Shown: positions 18,226 to 27,085 of the stretch, piece by piece | How the letters are laid out: every line of letters starts with the position of its first letter | Numbering within the stretch: position 1 is the stretch's first letter | NCBI RefSeq assembly: GCF_016429215.1 | Contig: NZ_JAELUH010000016.1 | Location: 1 to 64,000 of the forward strand | Origin: Herbaspirillum sp. ASV7 | Lineage (GTDB): Bacteria; Pseudomonadota; Gammaproteobacteria; Burkholderiales; Burkholderiaceae_D | DNA: 64,000 nucleotides | Reading direction: 5' to 3' | Position numbers and translations under genes: made by a program | The notes under the pieces: generated by a model | The model's database searches: none | Told to the model about the DNA's origin: nothing | The model's input: the letters and a program-made list of their open reading frames with translations, nothing else

Positions 18226-19223
18226 AACTCGCACGTATCCTGGCGCCGGCCGTGGCGGCCGCCGCACTGGTCTTCACCGGCAATGCCTTTGCCCTGGAAA
18301 AATTCAAGATCGGCTATCTGCGCGTCATGGACGATGCCCAAGCCATGGCCGCCTATGAAGCCGGTCTCTACAAGAAGTACGGCCTGGACGTGGAACTGAT
18401 CGAGTTCAAGTCCGGCACCGACCTGGTCAAGGCCATCGTCGGCGGTCAGCTCGATAGCGGTGTGTTCGGCTTCTCCAATGCCGTGGCCTGGGCCTCCAAG
18501 GGCGCCGACCTGAAGGTGGTCGGTGGCGCCCAGCTGGGTTACCACGCCCTGGTGGCGCGCGAGGATTCGGGCATCAACAAGGTGGCCGACCTGAAGGGCA
18601 AGACCCTGGCCTCGCAAGCCGAAGGCAGCACCGCCGACACCGTGCTCAAGGGCGTGGTGTTGCGCGATGCCGGCATCAAGCCCGATGACGTGAACGTGAT
18701 GGGCGTCTCGCCGCAGGTGGCCGTGCAGTCGCTGGTGGGCAAGCGCGTGGATGCCGCCTTCCTGTTCGAGCCGCAGGCGCGCATCGCGCAACTGATCGCG
18801 CCGGTCAAGCAGGTCTATGAGATCGGCGAAGTCTGGCCCTTCCCCTGCATGGTGGTCATCACCTCCGGAGAAACCCTCAAGAAGCGCCGTGATGCCGTCT
18901 GGAAGTCGCTCGACGCCCAGCGCGATGCCATCACCCTGCTGCAGAAGAAACCGGCTGATGCCTCCAAGCTGATCGCCGGCTACTTCATCGCCGAGCCCAC
19001 CCTGAAGACCCTGAAGCACGGCGAGATGCTGCGCGAAGACGTGATCCGCGACGCCATCAAGAGCCAGACCTTCACCCCCAAGATCAGCAAGAAGGACCAG
19101 GACCGCATGCAGGAAATCGCCGATATCCTGCAATCGCAGGGTTCGCTGAAGACCCGTGACGGCAAGCCCTTCGATGTCAATTCCATCACCGACCTGTCGT
19201 GGCAGAACGCGCGCAAACTCTAA
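18222..19223 (+). CDS. ABC transporter substrate-binding protein (SsuA/NMT1-like)
   Basis: This 333-residue periplasmic protein has a Sec signal peptide with cleavage predicted after NAFA (residue 24). The mature part starts LEKFKIGYLRVMDDAQAMAAYE and shows the two-lobe pattern of the SsuA/TauA/NMT1 family (GTDLVKAIVGGQLDSGVFGF, then DLKGKTLASQAEGSTADTVL). The start at 18222 overlaps the ATPase stop as ATGA. The permease gene lies 235 bp downstream, across an inverted pair of repeats, which is unusual for an operon this tight. Confidence 0.9.
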   Translation: MKLARILAPAVAAAALVFTGNAFALEKFKIGYLRVMDDAQAMAAYEAGLYKKYGLDVELIEFKSGTDLVKAIVGGQLDSGVFGFSNAVAWASKGADLKVVGGAQLGYHALVAREDSGINKVADLKGKTLASQAEGSTADTVLKGVVLRDAGIKPDDVNVMGVSPQVAVQSLVGKRVDAAFLFEPQARIAQLIAPVKQVYEIGEVWPFPCMVVITSGETLKKRRDAVWKSLDAQRDAITLLQKKPADASKLIAGYFIAEPTLKTLKHGEMLREDVIRDAIKSQTFTPKISKKDQDRMQEIADILQSQGSLKTRDGKPFDVNSITDLSWQNARKL

Positions 19224-19259
19224 CGGCTTGAGTCAGAGAGCGGCTAGCGATGGCGCTTG

Positions 19260-19375
19260 CCGTTCGTCCTGAGTAGCGGCGCTGCCGCGTATCGAAGGCG
19301 CACCGTCGCGTCAGTCCTTTGGCAGCCGTTACAGCGCCTTCGATACGGCCTTGCAGGCCTGCTCAGTCCGAACGG
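19260..19375. repeat. Inverted pair of 42-nt palindromic repeats
   Basis: The left copy (19260-19301) read on the minus strand and the right copy (19334-19375) read on the plus strand share GCGCCTTCGATACG at one end and CTCAG-N2-CGAACGG at the other. They differ mainly in a central GC palindrome (GCGGCGCTGCCGC versus GGCCTTGCAGGCC). This is the layout of REP/BIME-type dispersed repeats. The pair sits between the binding-protein and permease genes of one transporter. Confidence 0.7.
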
Positions 19376-19416
19376 TTTCAGATGTTCCGTTGCAGCAGCT
19401 TGGTATTTTTTTAATC

Positions 19417-19437
19417 TGGCCGGACCCTGTCCGGCCA
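19417..19437 (+). repeat. Hairpin before the permease gene
   Basis: TGGCCGGAC and GTCCGGCCA form a 9-bp stem with a 3-nt loop, ending 21 bases before the permease ATG at 19459. The T-run lies before it, not after it, so it is not a plus-strand terminator. It may protect or block the permease message. Confidence 0.5.
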
Positions 19438-19458
19438 TCGTCTTTCCTGATCTGTCCT

Positions 19459-20232
19459 ATGAGCTCTGTGCGTCGCGTTACCGGTTACCGCAAGAAGCTG
19501 GCCATGGCTGTGGCCATCGTCTTCATCCTCCTGATGTGGCAGATCGCGGCCTGGTCGCTGCCGTCCTTCCTGATGCCGGGCGTACCCGCAGTAGCGGCGC
19601 GGCTGTGGGACGAGGTGCAATCCAGCAGTTTCCGCCTGGCCCTGTTCGGCAGCCTGTATCGCCTGGGCCTGGGCTATGGCTCGGCGCTGGTGCTGGGGAT
19701 CGGTTTCGGCTTGATTGGCGCGGTGCTGTTCTTCTTCCGGGAAGTGTTGAAGTCGGCCATCGTGATCCTGCAGTCGATCCCTTCGATTGCCTGGGTGCCG
19801 CTGTTCCTGATCCTGATGGGTTTCGGCAACCTGCCCATGGTGGTGGTGGTGGCCATCGCCGCCTTCTTCCCGGCGGCGCTGTCGGTGATGAATGCCACCG
19901 AGAGCGTGCAGCAGGTGCATGTGTCGGCGGCGCGGGTGATGGGTGCGTCGCGCCTGTCCATGCTGCGCCGGGTCTACCTGCCGGCGGTGATGCCGGAGCT
20001 GATCACCGGCGCCCAGCTGGCCTTCGGCAATGCCTGGCGCGCGCTGATCTCGGCGGAGATGCTGGTGGGCTTCGGCAAGGGGCTGGGCCGTACCCTGGCC
20101 TACTCGGGCGAGACCGCCGACATGGTGGGCGTGATGGCCAACATCCTGACCATCGCCATCCTGGCGGCGCTGATCGACCAGGTGATCCTGGAAAATCTGA
20201 AGCATCGCCTGTTGCGCTACCAATACGTCTGA
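19459..20232 (+). CDS. ABC transporter permease (SsuC/TauC type)
   Basis: This 257-residue inner-membrane permease has about six hydrophobic segments, starting with MAVAIVFILLMWQIAAW. The EAA loop (VHVSAARVMGASRLSMLRRVYLP, near residues 155-175) contacts the ATPase. It belongs to the SsuC/TauC/NrtB family and completes the importer begun at 17452. The start at 19459 (MSSVRRVTGYRKKL) is chosen because the upstream part of the open frame lies in repeat sequence. Confidence 0.88.
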   Translation: MSSVRRVTGYRKKLAMAVAIVFILLMWQIAAWSLPSFLMPGVPAVAARLWDEVQSSSFRLALFGSLYRLGLGYGSALVLGIGFGLIGAVLFFFREVLKSAIVILQSIPSIAWVPLFLILMGFGNLPMVVVVAIAAFFPAALSVMNATESVQQVHVSAARVMGASRLSMLRRVYLPAVMPELITGAQLAFGNAWRALISAEMLVGFGKGLGRTLAYSGETADMVGVMANILTIAILAALIDQVILENLKHRLLRYQYV

Positions 20233-20251
20233 CAAGTTTCCAGGCCCGGCC

Positions 20252-21064
20252 ATGATCATGACAATCCGCTCCCTGCCTCGCATGTGGCTGCTGCTCCAGG
20301 CCTGCCTGCTGGCGGGGGTGGCGCAGGCGGGCTTGTTGGACGAGGCCAGGCGCAGCGGCCCGCTGCGTATCGGCCTGGATCATGTCCCGCCGCTCTACAA
20401 GGCCGGCATGAAATTCCGCACGCCGGAAAACATTGCCACCGTCCTGGCCGACGACCTGGCGGCGCAACTCGGAGCCAGGCCCGATCTCCAGACCAATGCC
20501 GACGACCGCACCGCGCCCAGGGGCGTGGCCGGTTTGCGTGCCGCGCTGATTTTTACGCGTAACGGTGCGGGGCAATTGCTGCCACCCGATACGGTGCGTA
20601 TTTCCACCGGCTACAGCGCTGGCGGCATGGCCATCATGCGCAGCGATACCAGCATCAGGAAGTGGACCGACCTCAAGGGCCGCACCGTCTGCGTCTCGGC
20701 CGGTTCCCCCTATGTCGACACCCTGGCGGCGCGCTACGGCGCCATCGAGAAGGTGATGCCGGCGCCGGCCGATTCCCTGCTGGCGGTACGCACCGGCCAG
20801 TGCGATGCAGCCGTGCACGACGATACCCTCATGAAGACCCTGCTCACGCTGCCCGAGTGGAAGAAGTTCTCGGCCCAGCTGGCGCCGGAGAGCCGCCAGG
20901 AACTGGTGCTCCAGGTGCGTGGTGCTGATGCCGCCGAGCTGGCCAGGCTGCAGCAGCTGGCCGGCAGATGGAACGATGCGTTCTGGCGCAATGCCATCAA
21001 GAAGTGGGTCAACAACGTCGCCTTCGAGGTCTACCTGGACCAGAACGTGCCGGATTGCCACTAA
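20252..21064 (+). CDS. Periplasmic solute-binding domain protein
   Basis: This 270-residue protein has a Sec signal peptide (hydrophobic core LLLQACLLAGVAQA, cleavage near residue 26). Its fold is that of type 3 or MoxJ-like substrate-binding proteins: LRIGLDHVPPLYKAG at the start, WTDLKGRTVCVSAGSPYVDTLAARY in the middle, and CDAAVHDDTLMKTLL. It starts 19 bp after the permease stop and probably belongs to the same operon as an extra binding or accessory subunit. Two binding proteins in one operon is notable. Confidence 0.78.
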   Translation: MIMTIRSLPRMWLLLQACLLAGVAQAGLLDEARRSGPLRIGLDHVPPLYKAGMKFRTPENIATVLADDLAAQLGARPDLQTNADDRTAPRGVAGLRAALIFTRNGAGQLLPPDTVRISTGYSAGGMAIMRSDTSIRKWTDLKGRTVCVSAGSPYVDTLAARYGAIEKVMPAPADSLLAVRTGQCDAAVHDDTLMKTLLTLPEWKKFSAQLAPESRQELVLQVRGADAAELARLQQLAGRWNDAFWRNAIKKWVNNVAFEVYLDQNVPDCH

Positions 21065-21296
21065 GCTCATGACATGGCGTCAAGGAATTGTCATGCCGGA
21101 ATGTCTTCCTGCCATGTTCTTGTCAGCCTGATCAGGCGCGGATACCACGGCGGGTGAATTTTTTTTCAGATGACCGGATTCCGGCGTGGCATGGCGCGTC
21201 AATCGGCGTAACATACCGGTATCCATGCCGCGATCCGTTTTCTGGATCATCGGCTTACACCAGCCAAGTCAGCGCAACTGCAACAGGGAGTACATC

Positions 21297-21566
21297 ATGC
21301 CCATCGACATCGCCTCCGCCGTCAACGCCGTCGTCTCCGACCCTAACGGCAATTCGACTGCCACCGGCAAGGCCAACGATCCGGTCGCCATCCGTCGCGC
21401 CGACGAGGCCGCCGCCGCCGCCAAGGCCGAGATCCAGCGTCAGCAGGAGATCCAGGCCGACCAGACCCGCGCCGAGACCGCCAGCGAAGACCGCAATCGC
21501 CGCGAGCAGGCCTCGCGCAATTCCACCGGTGAGATCATCGGCACCACCGTCAATTCGGTCGCCTGA
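21297..21566 (+). CDS. Small hydrophilic protein, unknown
   Basis: This 89-residue protein has no recognised domain. The N-terminus (MPIDIASAVNAVVSDPNG) is followed by a long charged, alanine-rich helix with heptad-like spacing (about residues 35-70, rich in E, R, Q and A) and a short hydrophobic end (GTTVNSVA). It may form a coiled coil. An AGGGAG site precedes the ATG and an intrinsic terminator follows the stop, which support it as a real gene. Confidence 0.6.
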   Translation: MPIDIASAVNAVVSDPNGNSTATGKANDPVAIRRADEAAAAAKAEIQRQQEIQADQTRAETASEDRNRREQASRNSTGEIIGTTVNSVA

Positions 21567-21604
21567 TTCCGTATCCCTGATTTCCGCTGTACCGGTTTCA
21601 CCTC

Positions 21605-21637
21605 AAGCCCGTAGCGCTGGTTGGCGCTGCGGGCTTT
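21605..21637 (+). terminator. Probable intrinsic terminator
   Basis: AAGCCCG-T-AGCGC pairs with GCGCT-G-CGGGCTT (one wobble) around a short loop, followed by TTTG. The T-run is short. It lies 39 bp after the small unknown gene and before the convergent antiporter gene. Confidence 0.6.
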
Positions 21638-21672
21638 GTCGTTCTGGCGTCTCCCATCAGCATGGGCGGCCC

Positions 21673-23355
21673 TCAGTGATGCAGGTTCGAGGCATTCAAT
21701 GAACCCAAGAGCCAGGTCTCGGCCATGTCGATCTGGTTGATCAGCATCAGGAAGGTTTCATCATTGATGCGCTGTTCGGCACGCAGGTAGTGCACCTCCA
21801 GGCGCTCGGCGCGGATCGCTTCCAGACGCAGTTCGCGCTCGAACTGCTTGAAGCGGTTGGCGGCGCGCTGGGTATCTTCGGAATCGCTCTCGGCATTCAT
21901 GCGCATCCGGTACGTGGCCAGCAGGCTGCCGCTGACTTCGGTCAGCAGCGCCAGGTCGTGTTCATCGAGGCTGCCCCCCATGCGCTCCTGGGCCGTCTCG
22001 ATGCTGCGCACGGCGGCTTCCGACAGGCGCAGGCGCGCCATCATTTCCTCGGCACGGCGACGCTTGACCTCGGCATCGAGCTGCAGGTCCTTGAGCAGCC
22101 ACGGCAGCAGGAAGCTGCCGAACAGCAGCGAGCAGACGATCACCCCGGTAGCCAGGAAGATCAGCAGGTCGCGTGCCGGGAAGGGCGTATGCTCGCTCAG
22201 CAGCAGCGGGAGCGACATCACGCCGGCCAGCGTAATGGCGCCGCGCACCCCGGACAGCGCCGTGATGCTGATGAGGCGCAGGTCGAAGCGGCGGTTGCGT
22301 CCGCTCTGGCCACGCAGGGCCGAGGCGAAGCGGCGCATGCGCAGGTTGATCCAGACCCACACGAAGCGGAGCACGATCAGCGCCACCGTGATGGCCAGGA
22401 TGTAGACGAACAGATGCCACACCGGCACATTGCCAGCCATCTTGGCATCCGCATGGGCCAGGCTGACGATGCCCGGCAATTGCAGGCCCAGCAGCAGGAA
22501 GGACATGCCGTTGAAGACGAATTCCAGCATGGTCATGATGCTGTGGCCCTGGATGCGGGTGGCCGCTGATTCGCCTCCGGCCGTTTCGAGATAGGGCATG
22601 AGCATGCCCGCCGCTACCGCCGCCAGGATGCCCGACAGCCCGAAGTGTTCGGCAAAGATATAGGCCGTAAACGGAATCAGCAGCAGCAACACCACCTGGA
22701 TGCCCGGTTCGTCGCCAGCCCATTCGATGATCTTGCGGCGGATCAGCCCGAAGCCCCAGGCCACGATCAGGCCCACCGCAATCCCCCCCACCGAGATCAG
22801 CACGAAGGACAGGCCGGCATCCACCAGCGAGAAGCTGCCGGTGATCACGGCGGCGACGGCGAACTTGAAGGCCACCAGACCGGAGGCATCGTTCATCAGC
22901 GCCTCGCCCTCCAGCACATGCTGCATCGAAGCCGGCAGGCGCCCCTTGCCCACGATGGAGGAGACCGCCACCGCATCGGTGGGCGAGAGCACCGCGGCCA
23001 GTGCAAAGGCCGCCGGCAGCGAGATGACCGGGATCATCCAGTGGATGAAGTAACCCACCCCCACCACCGTGAACAGCACCAGCCCCAGGGCCAGCGCCAG
23101 GATAGGGCGCGCCAGCCGGAAGAACTCGCGCTTGGGCATGCGCCAGCCGTCGGTGAAGAGCAGCGGCGGGATGAACAGCAGCAGGAACAGGTCCGGATCG
23201 AAGCTGATGCGCAGGCCGAACAGGGGCAAGGCCAGCACCGCCCCCAGGGCGATCTGGAACAGCGGCAGGGGCAGCTTGAAGGGCATCAGGCGGGCCACCA
23301 CGCCGGAGACGGCCACGGCCAGCAGCAGGATCAGGACGGTAAAGACGATTTCCAT
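21673..23355 (-). CDS. CPA1-type Na+/H+ antiporter
   Basis: This 560-residue membrane protein is of the monovalent cation:proton antiporter-1 family (YjcE-like). The N-terminal two thirds holds about 11-12 hydrophobic segments with the family motifs FIPPLLFTDGW, LSPTDAVAVSSI (ion-binding Asp), EGEALMNDASGLVAF and GVRGAITLAGV. The last 130 residues form a soluble, charged, helical cytoplasmic tail (from DLQLDAEVKRRRAEEM). It should exchange Na+ or K+ for H+. It is transcribed alone and converges on the small gene at 21297. Confidence 0.92.
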   Translation of the reverse strand: MEIVFTVLILLLAVAVSGVVARLMPFKLPLPLFQIALGAVLALPLFGLRISFDPDLFLLLFIPPLLFTDGWRMPKREFFRLARPILALALGLVLFTVVGVGYFIHWMIPVISLPAAFALAAVLSPTDAVAVSSIVGKGRLPASMQHVLEGEALMNDASGLVAFKFAVAAVITGSFSLVDAGLSFVLISVGGIAVGLIVAWGFGLIRRKIIEWAGDEPGIQVVLLLLIPFTAYIFAEHFGLSGILAAVAAGMLMPYLETAGGESAATRIQGHSIMTMLEFVFNGMSFLLLGLQLPGIVSLAHADAKMAGNVPVWHLFVYILAITVALIVLRFVWVWINLRMRRFASALRGQSGRNRRFDLRLISITALSGVRGAITLAGVMSLPLLLSEHTPFPARDLLIFLATGVIVCSLLFGSFLLPWLLKDLQLDAEVKRRRAEEMMARLRLSEAAVRSIETAQERMGGSLDEHDLALLTEVSGSLLATYRMRMNAESDSEDTQRAANRFKQFERELRLEAIRAERLEVHYLRAEQRINDETFLMLINQIDMAETWLLGSLNASNLHH

Positions 23356-23546
23356 GAGGCAGCGGTAGTGTGTTCTTGTGACGAGGCGCGGGAGGGTCAG
23401 ACCCGCATGACCGCACTGAGTTGCTGGGGAGTTACAAAGGCTTGCAAGCCGGTTGCAGATGGCTTGCCAGGCAATGCAGGAGAACGGGAAGTATACGGCA
23501 GGAGGGGGTAATCCGTCGCCCGGGTGGGAAGCGGGGCTGTGTCGTC

Positions 23547-23583
23547 AAAAGAAAATGCCGTCCGGCGTGGCACCGGGCGGCAT
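23547..23583 (-). terminator. Intrinsic terminator of oxlT
   Basis: On the minus strand ATGCCGCCCGG and CCGGACGGCAT (one mismatch) form a long stem around a 7-nt loop, followed by TTTTCTTTT. It begins 30 bp after the oxlT stop. Confidence 0.8.
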
Positions 23584-23612
23584 CATGGTACAGAGGAAGA
23601 ACGGTAGCGATC

Positions 23613-24887
23613 TCAGCCTGCGACCTTGACCAGATAGCGCGCGCGCCAGGGTTTGAGGACCATCAGCGCCAGACAGGCGGTCAGGATGTCCAGCGTGATG
23701 GCAGTACCGAACACCGGATGCCAGCTACCGGTCTTCTCGTGCATCATCGCCGCCAGCGGGCCGCCGAAGATGGAGCCGATGCCTTGCGAGATATACAGCC
23801 AGCCATAGTTGGCGGTGGCGTTGCGGGTGCCGAAGGTATCGGTCAGGGTGGAGGGGAAGAGCGAAAAGATTTCGCCCCAGCCGAAGAACACCACGCCCGA
23901 CAGCAGCACGAACAGCACCGCGTTCTCGCGCGTGGCCAGCCACAAGGCCATGGCCACACCTTCCAGGGCGAAGGCGAAGAACATGGTGTTCTCGCGGCCA
24001 TAGCGGTCCGAGATCCAGCCGAAGAAGGGGCGGGTGAGGCCATTGGTGAGGCGGTCGATGGTCAGCGCCAGCGGCAGCGCGGCCAGGCCGAACACCATCA
24101 CGTTGGCCACGCCGAAGTCGCGGGCGAAGGTAGCCATCTGCGAGGTCACCATCAGGCCCGAGGTCGACATCATGGTCATCATCGCGAACATCAGCCAGAA
24201 CAGCGGGGTGCGCAGCATCTGGCGCGGCGCCAGGTCATGTGTGCTGGCGGCAATGGCCGGGGCCGGCATGGCGGCGGCGTGGCTGGCGTCCGGCGAACGC
24301 AGGGCTTGCGAAGCGATCACGCCGATGGCCGCAAACACCAGGCCGAACTGCCAGAGCGTGGTTTCCAGACCGGCATTGGCCAGCGAGGCCGAGATCGGGA
24401 AGGTGGTCAGGATCGCGCCCATACCGTAGCCGGCCGCCACCATGCCCACGGCGAAGCCGCGCCGATCCGGGAACCAGCGCACCATCTGGCCGACCACGCC
24501 GACATAGACGATACCGGTCCCCAGGCCCCCCACCAGCCCATAGGCCAGGTAGAACATGCCGATGCTGGAAGCCTGCGCCGCCAGGACCCACGACAGGCCG
24601 GACATGAAGGTGCCGATGGCGATCAGGCGACGCGCGCCGAAGCGCTCGATCAGGCTGCCCTGGAAGGGCGAGAAGAAGGTCTGCAGCACGATCAGCATGG
24701 AAAAGGTGATCTGCAACTCCGACAGCGGCACGCCCAGCTTGGCGGTCAGGGGTTTGGTGAACAGGGTCCAGACATATTGCGGGCTGGAGATGGCCATCAT
24801 GCAGATCAGGCCGATCAACAACTGGAACCAGCGGTTGCGCAGCAAGCCTAGCGTGCTCGCCGGGGCGGTTTGGGTGAGGGTGGTCAT
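23613..24887 (-). CDS. oxlT: Oxalate/formate antiporter-family MFS carrier
   Basis: This 424-residue major facilitator carrier has 12 hydrophobic segments. It shows the OFA-family hallmarks: SSPQYVWTLFTKPL in helix 1-2, LSWVLAA, and GLGTGIVYVGVVGQMVRWFPDRRGFAVGMVAAGYGMGA in helices 4-5. The start at 24887 is chosen for MTTLTQTAP. OxlT exchanges oxalate for formate, but no frc or oxc gene is in the window, so another small carboxylate is possible. A perfect dyad (24960-24977) overlaps its likely promoter, and an FCD regulator gene lies just upstream on the same strand. Confidence 0.8.
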   Translation of the reverse strand: MTTLTQTAPASTLGLLRNRWFQLLIGLICMMAISSPQYVWTLFTKPLTAKLGVPLSELQITFSMLIVLQTFFSPFQGSLIERFGARRLIAIGTFMSGLSWVLAAQASSIGMFYLAYGLVGGLGTGIVYVGVVGQMVRWFPDRRGFAVGMVAAGYGMGAILTTFPISASLANAGLETTLWQFGLVFAAIGVIASQALRSPDASHAAAMPAPAIAASTHDLAPRQMLRTPLFWLMFAMMTMMSTSGLMVTSQMATFARDFGVANVMVFGLAALPLALTIDRLTNGLTRPFFGWISDRYGRENTMFFAFALEGVAMALWLATRENAVLFVLLSGVVFFGWGEIFSLFPSTLTDTFGTRNATANYGWLYISQGIGSIFGGPLAAMMHEKTGSWHPVFGTAITLDILTACLALMVLKPWRARYLVKVAG

Positions 24888-24959
24888 GCGTTTCTCCTGT
24901 ACAGAAAGCCGGATGGGAGGCCAGGTACTGCCGGATGAGGCAGCGGGCCGCGTGCCTGA

Positions 24960-24977
24960 ATTTATGTATGCATAAAT
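24960..24977 (-). promoter_or_regulatory. Operator-like dyad upstream of oxlT
   Basis: ATTTATG and CATAAAT are perfect 7-bp arms separated by TATG. The core resembles the short AT-rich operators of FCD-type GntR regulators. On the minus strand a TTGTGA and a TACATA spaced by 16 bp could be the promoter, with the dyad over the -10. The GntR gene at 25102-25887 is the obvious candidate binder. Confidence 0.6.
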
Positions 24978-25101
24978 CCCGTGCTCACAAAAGCAGCTTT
25001 CATGCCATTTTCCCGGTGGCAAGTACGCATGCGGAAAAACAGTCCGCTACGGGGTCATACAGAAGGAGATGGCGCTGGCAGCGGGGATTGGCCAGCCTTG
25101 C

Positions 25102-25887
25102 TTAGCCGAAGCGCTTGCGTCGCGCCGGTGCTCCGGTGGGGGGCGCATTGCCTTGCGGCGGTGCGGCCTGCACCGACTCGGCGCGCACCTGTTCCAGGCG
25201 GTTGATGGCGAGGCGCTCGACCACGGTGTGGCTATCCTCGATGTGACGGGCAATCAGGGCGGCGGCCAGGTCGGCGTCGGCGCCGGCGATGGCGTCCAGG
25301 ATGGCGCAGTGCTCGGTGTAGGTGTCGTCGATGCAGTCGCCATAGGCGAAATCGAGTCGACGCATGATGCGCAGCTGATCGGTCAGCTGGCGATAGACGC
25401 CGTCGGCTTCGCCATTGCCCGCTGCCTGCACCAGCGCCGCATGGAAGCCTTCATCCAGGGCCGCCACGGCCAGGCCGTCGGGCAGACGGTCGGTGGCGGC
25501 GCACTGCCAGATGGCGCCCTGCGCAGCAACCAGCTGCTGGCGACGTTCGGGCGCGACGCGCGCGGAACACAGCTTGCGCACCGCGTGCAGCTCCAGCATT
25601 TCACGCAACTCATAGAGCGAGGCGAAGCGCTCCAGGTCGATCGGCACCACCTCCCAGCCGTTGCGGAAATGGCCGCGCACCAGCCCCTCGCTCTGCAGCC
25701 GCATCAGCGCTTCGCGCACCGGGGTGCGCGAGACCTGCAGGCGTTCGGCCACGTCATTCTCGGCGAAGCGGTCACCGGGCAGCAGGCGGAAGGCGTAGAT
25801 GTCCTCGCGCAGGCTGGCATACACGGTGTCGGTCAGCTTGCCGGCGCGGCGCTGGGCCAGTTCGGTGGAGGCGATGCGGGGCTTCAT
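25102..25887 (-). CDS. GntR/FCD transcriptional regulator
   Basis: This 261-residue regulator has an N-terminal winged helix (KLTDTVYASLREDIYAFRLLPGDRFAENDVAERLQVSRTPVREALMRLQ, about residues 16-80). A C-terminal FCD domain follows, with D-E-G-F-H, Y-T-E-H and A-R-H metal-site residues visible. The start at 25887 (MKPRIAST) leaves a clear promoter region divergent from the aldo/keto reductase. It lies upstream of oxlT on the same strand and probably controls it through the dyad at 24960-24977. Confidence 0.88.
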   Translation of the reverse strand: MKPRIASTELAQRRAGKLTDTVYASLREDIYAFRLLPGDRFAENDVAERLQVSRTPVREALMRLQSEGLVRGHFRNGWEVVPIDLERFASLYELREMLELHAVRKLCSARVAPERRQQLVAAQGAIWQCAATDRLPDGLAVAALDEGFHAALVQAAGNGEADGVYRQLTDQLRIMRRLDFAYGDCIDDTYTEHCAILDAIAGADADLAAALIARHIEDSHTVVERLAINRLEQVRAESVQAAPPQGNAPPTGAPARRKRFG

Positions 25888-26041
25888 GAGGATGGCGGTG
25901 GGGCAGGTGTGCTGCGTGAATGACGTGGCGACTATCTTAACGCGCTGTCGGCTTTGCTTGGAAGATGGTCGCCAGCAGAGTTTGCGGGCCGCGCCTACAA
26001 TGGTCGCCACTGTTTCAGACCATCATGACAAGGAGATTCCG

Positions 26042-26995
26042 ATGCAACAACGCAAGCTTGGCAAATCCGATATTGCAGTGGCCCCGCTGGCCTTTGGCGG
26101 CAACGTCTTCGGCTGGAGCATCGACGAGAAGACTTCCTTCTCCATCCTCGACAAGTTCGTCGAGGCCGGCCTGAACCTGATCGACACCGCCGACGTCTAT
26201 TCGCGCTGGGTGCCCGGCAACCGGGGTGGCGAGTCCGAGACCATCATCGGCAAATGGCTGGCCCAGGGCGGCCGGCGCGACAAGGTGGTCATCGCCACCA
26301 AGGTCGGCAAGGACATGGGCGAGGGCCGCATCGGCCTGAAGAAAGCCTACATCCTGCGCGCGGTGGAAGATTCGCTGCGTCGCCTGCAGACCGACCATAT
26401 CGATCTCTACCAGTCGCACGACGACGACCGCAGCACCCCCTTCGAAGAAACCCTGGAGGCCTACGGCGAGCTGGTCAAGGCCGGCAAGGTGCGCATCATC
26501 GGCGCCTCCAACTACGATGTCGAGCGCCTGGCCCAGGCACGCCAGGTCGGCCAGCAACTGGGCCTGCCGCTGTACCAGACGCTGCAGCCGGAATACAGCC
26601 TGATCGCCCGCGAAGACTTCGAGCGCAAGCTGGAGCCGTATTGCCTGGAGCATGGCGTGGGGGTGATCGGTTTCTATTCGCTGGCCAGCGGTTTCCTGAG
26701 CGGCAAGTACCGCAGCGAGGCCGACCTGGGCAAGAGCGCCGCGCGCGGAGGCCGGGTCAAGGGTTATCTCAACGAGCGCGGCCTGAAGATCCTGGCGGCG
26801 CTGGACACGGTGGCCGAGCGTCGCGCCAGCACGCCCGCTTCGGTGGCCCTGGCCTGGCTGATCGCCCGTCCCAGCGTGACGGCCCCGATTGCCAGCGCCA
26901 CCTCGCTGGCGCAGCTCGACGCCCTGGTCGCCGCCACCCGGCTGCAGCTGGATGCCGACGATATCGGCTTGCTGGACCAGGCCAGCGCCTATTGA
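26042..26995 (+). CDS. Aldo/keto reductase
   Basis: This 317-residue (beta/alpha)8 NADPH-dependent oxidoreductase is of the YajO/YghZ-like branch. Catalytic Asp and Tyr are visible in NLIDTADVYSRW, the Lys in VVIATKVGKDM and the His in YQSHDDD. The cofactor site includes IGASNYDVERL and the C-terminal VTAPIASATS. AAGGAG precedes the ATG at 26042. It is divergent from the GntR gene and closed by a strong inverted repeat. Substrate unknown. Confidence 0.9.
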   Translation: MQQRKLGKSDIAVAPLAFGGNVFGWSIDEKTSFSILDKFVEAGLNLIDTADVYSRWVPGNRGGESETIIGKWLAQGGRRDKVVIATKVGKDMGEGRIGLKKAYILRAVEDSLRRLQTDHIDLYQSHDDDRSTPFEETLEAYGELVKAGKVRIIGASNYDVERLAQARQVGQQLGLPLYQTLQPEYSLIAREDFERKLEPYCLEHGVGVIGFYSLASGFLSGKYRSEADLGKSAARGGRVKGYLNERGLKILAALDTVAERRASTPASVALAWLIARPSVTAPIASATSLAQLDALVAATRLQLDADDIGLLDQASAY

Positions 26996-27035
26996 GCGAC
27001 GATGCTTGAAAGCAGGATCTGCGCAAGACGCAATG

Positions 27036-27064
27036 CAACAGGCCGGCATCATGCCGGCCTGTTG
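27036..27064. terminator. Bidirectional terminator-like inverted repeat
   Basis: A perfect 29-bp inverted repeat has 14-bp arms (CAACAGGCCGGCAT and its complement) around one central base. It sits between the convergent aldo/keto reductase and MFS genes, 41 bp after the former. No U-tract follows on either strand, so termination efficiency is uncertain. Confidence 0.6.
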
Positions 27065-27085
27065 TCATTGAGGATGACGGTGTGA

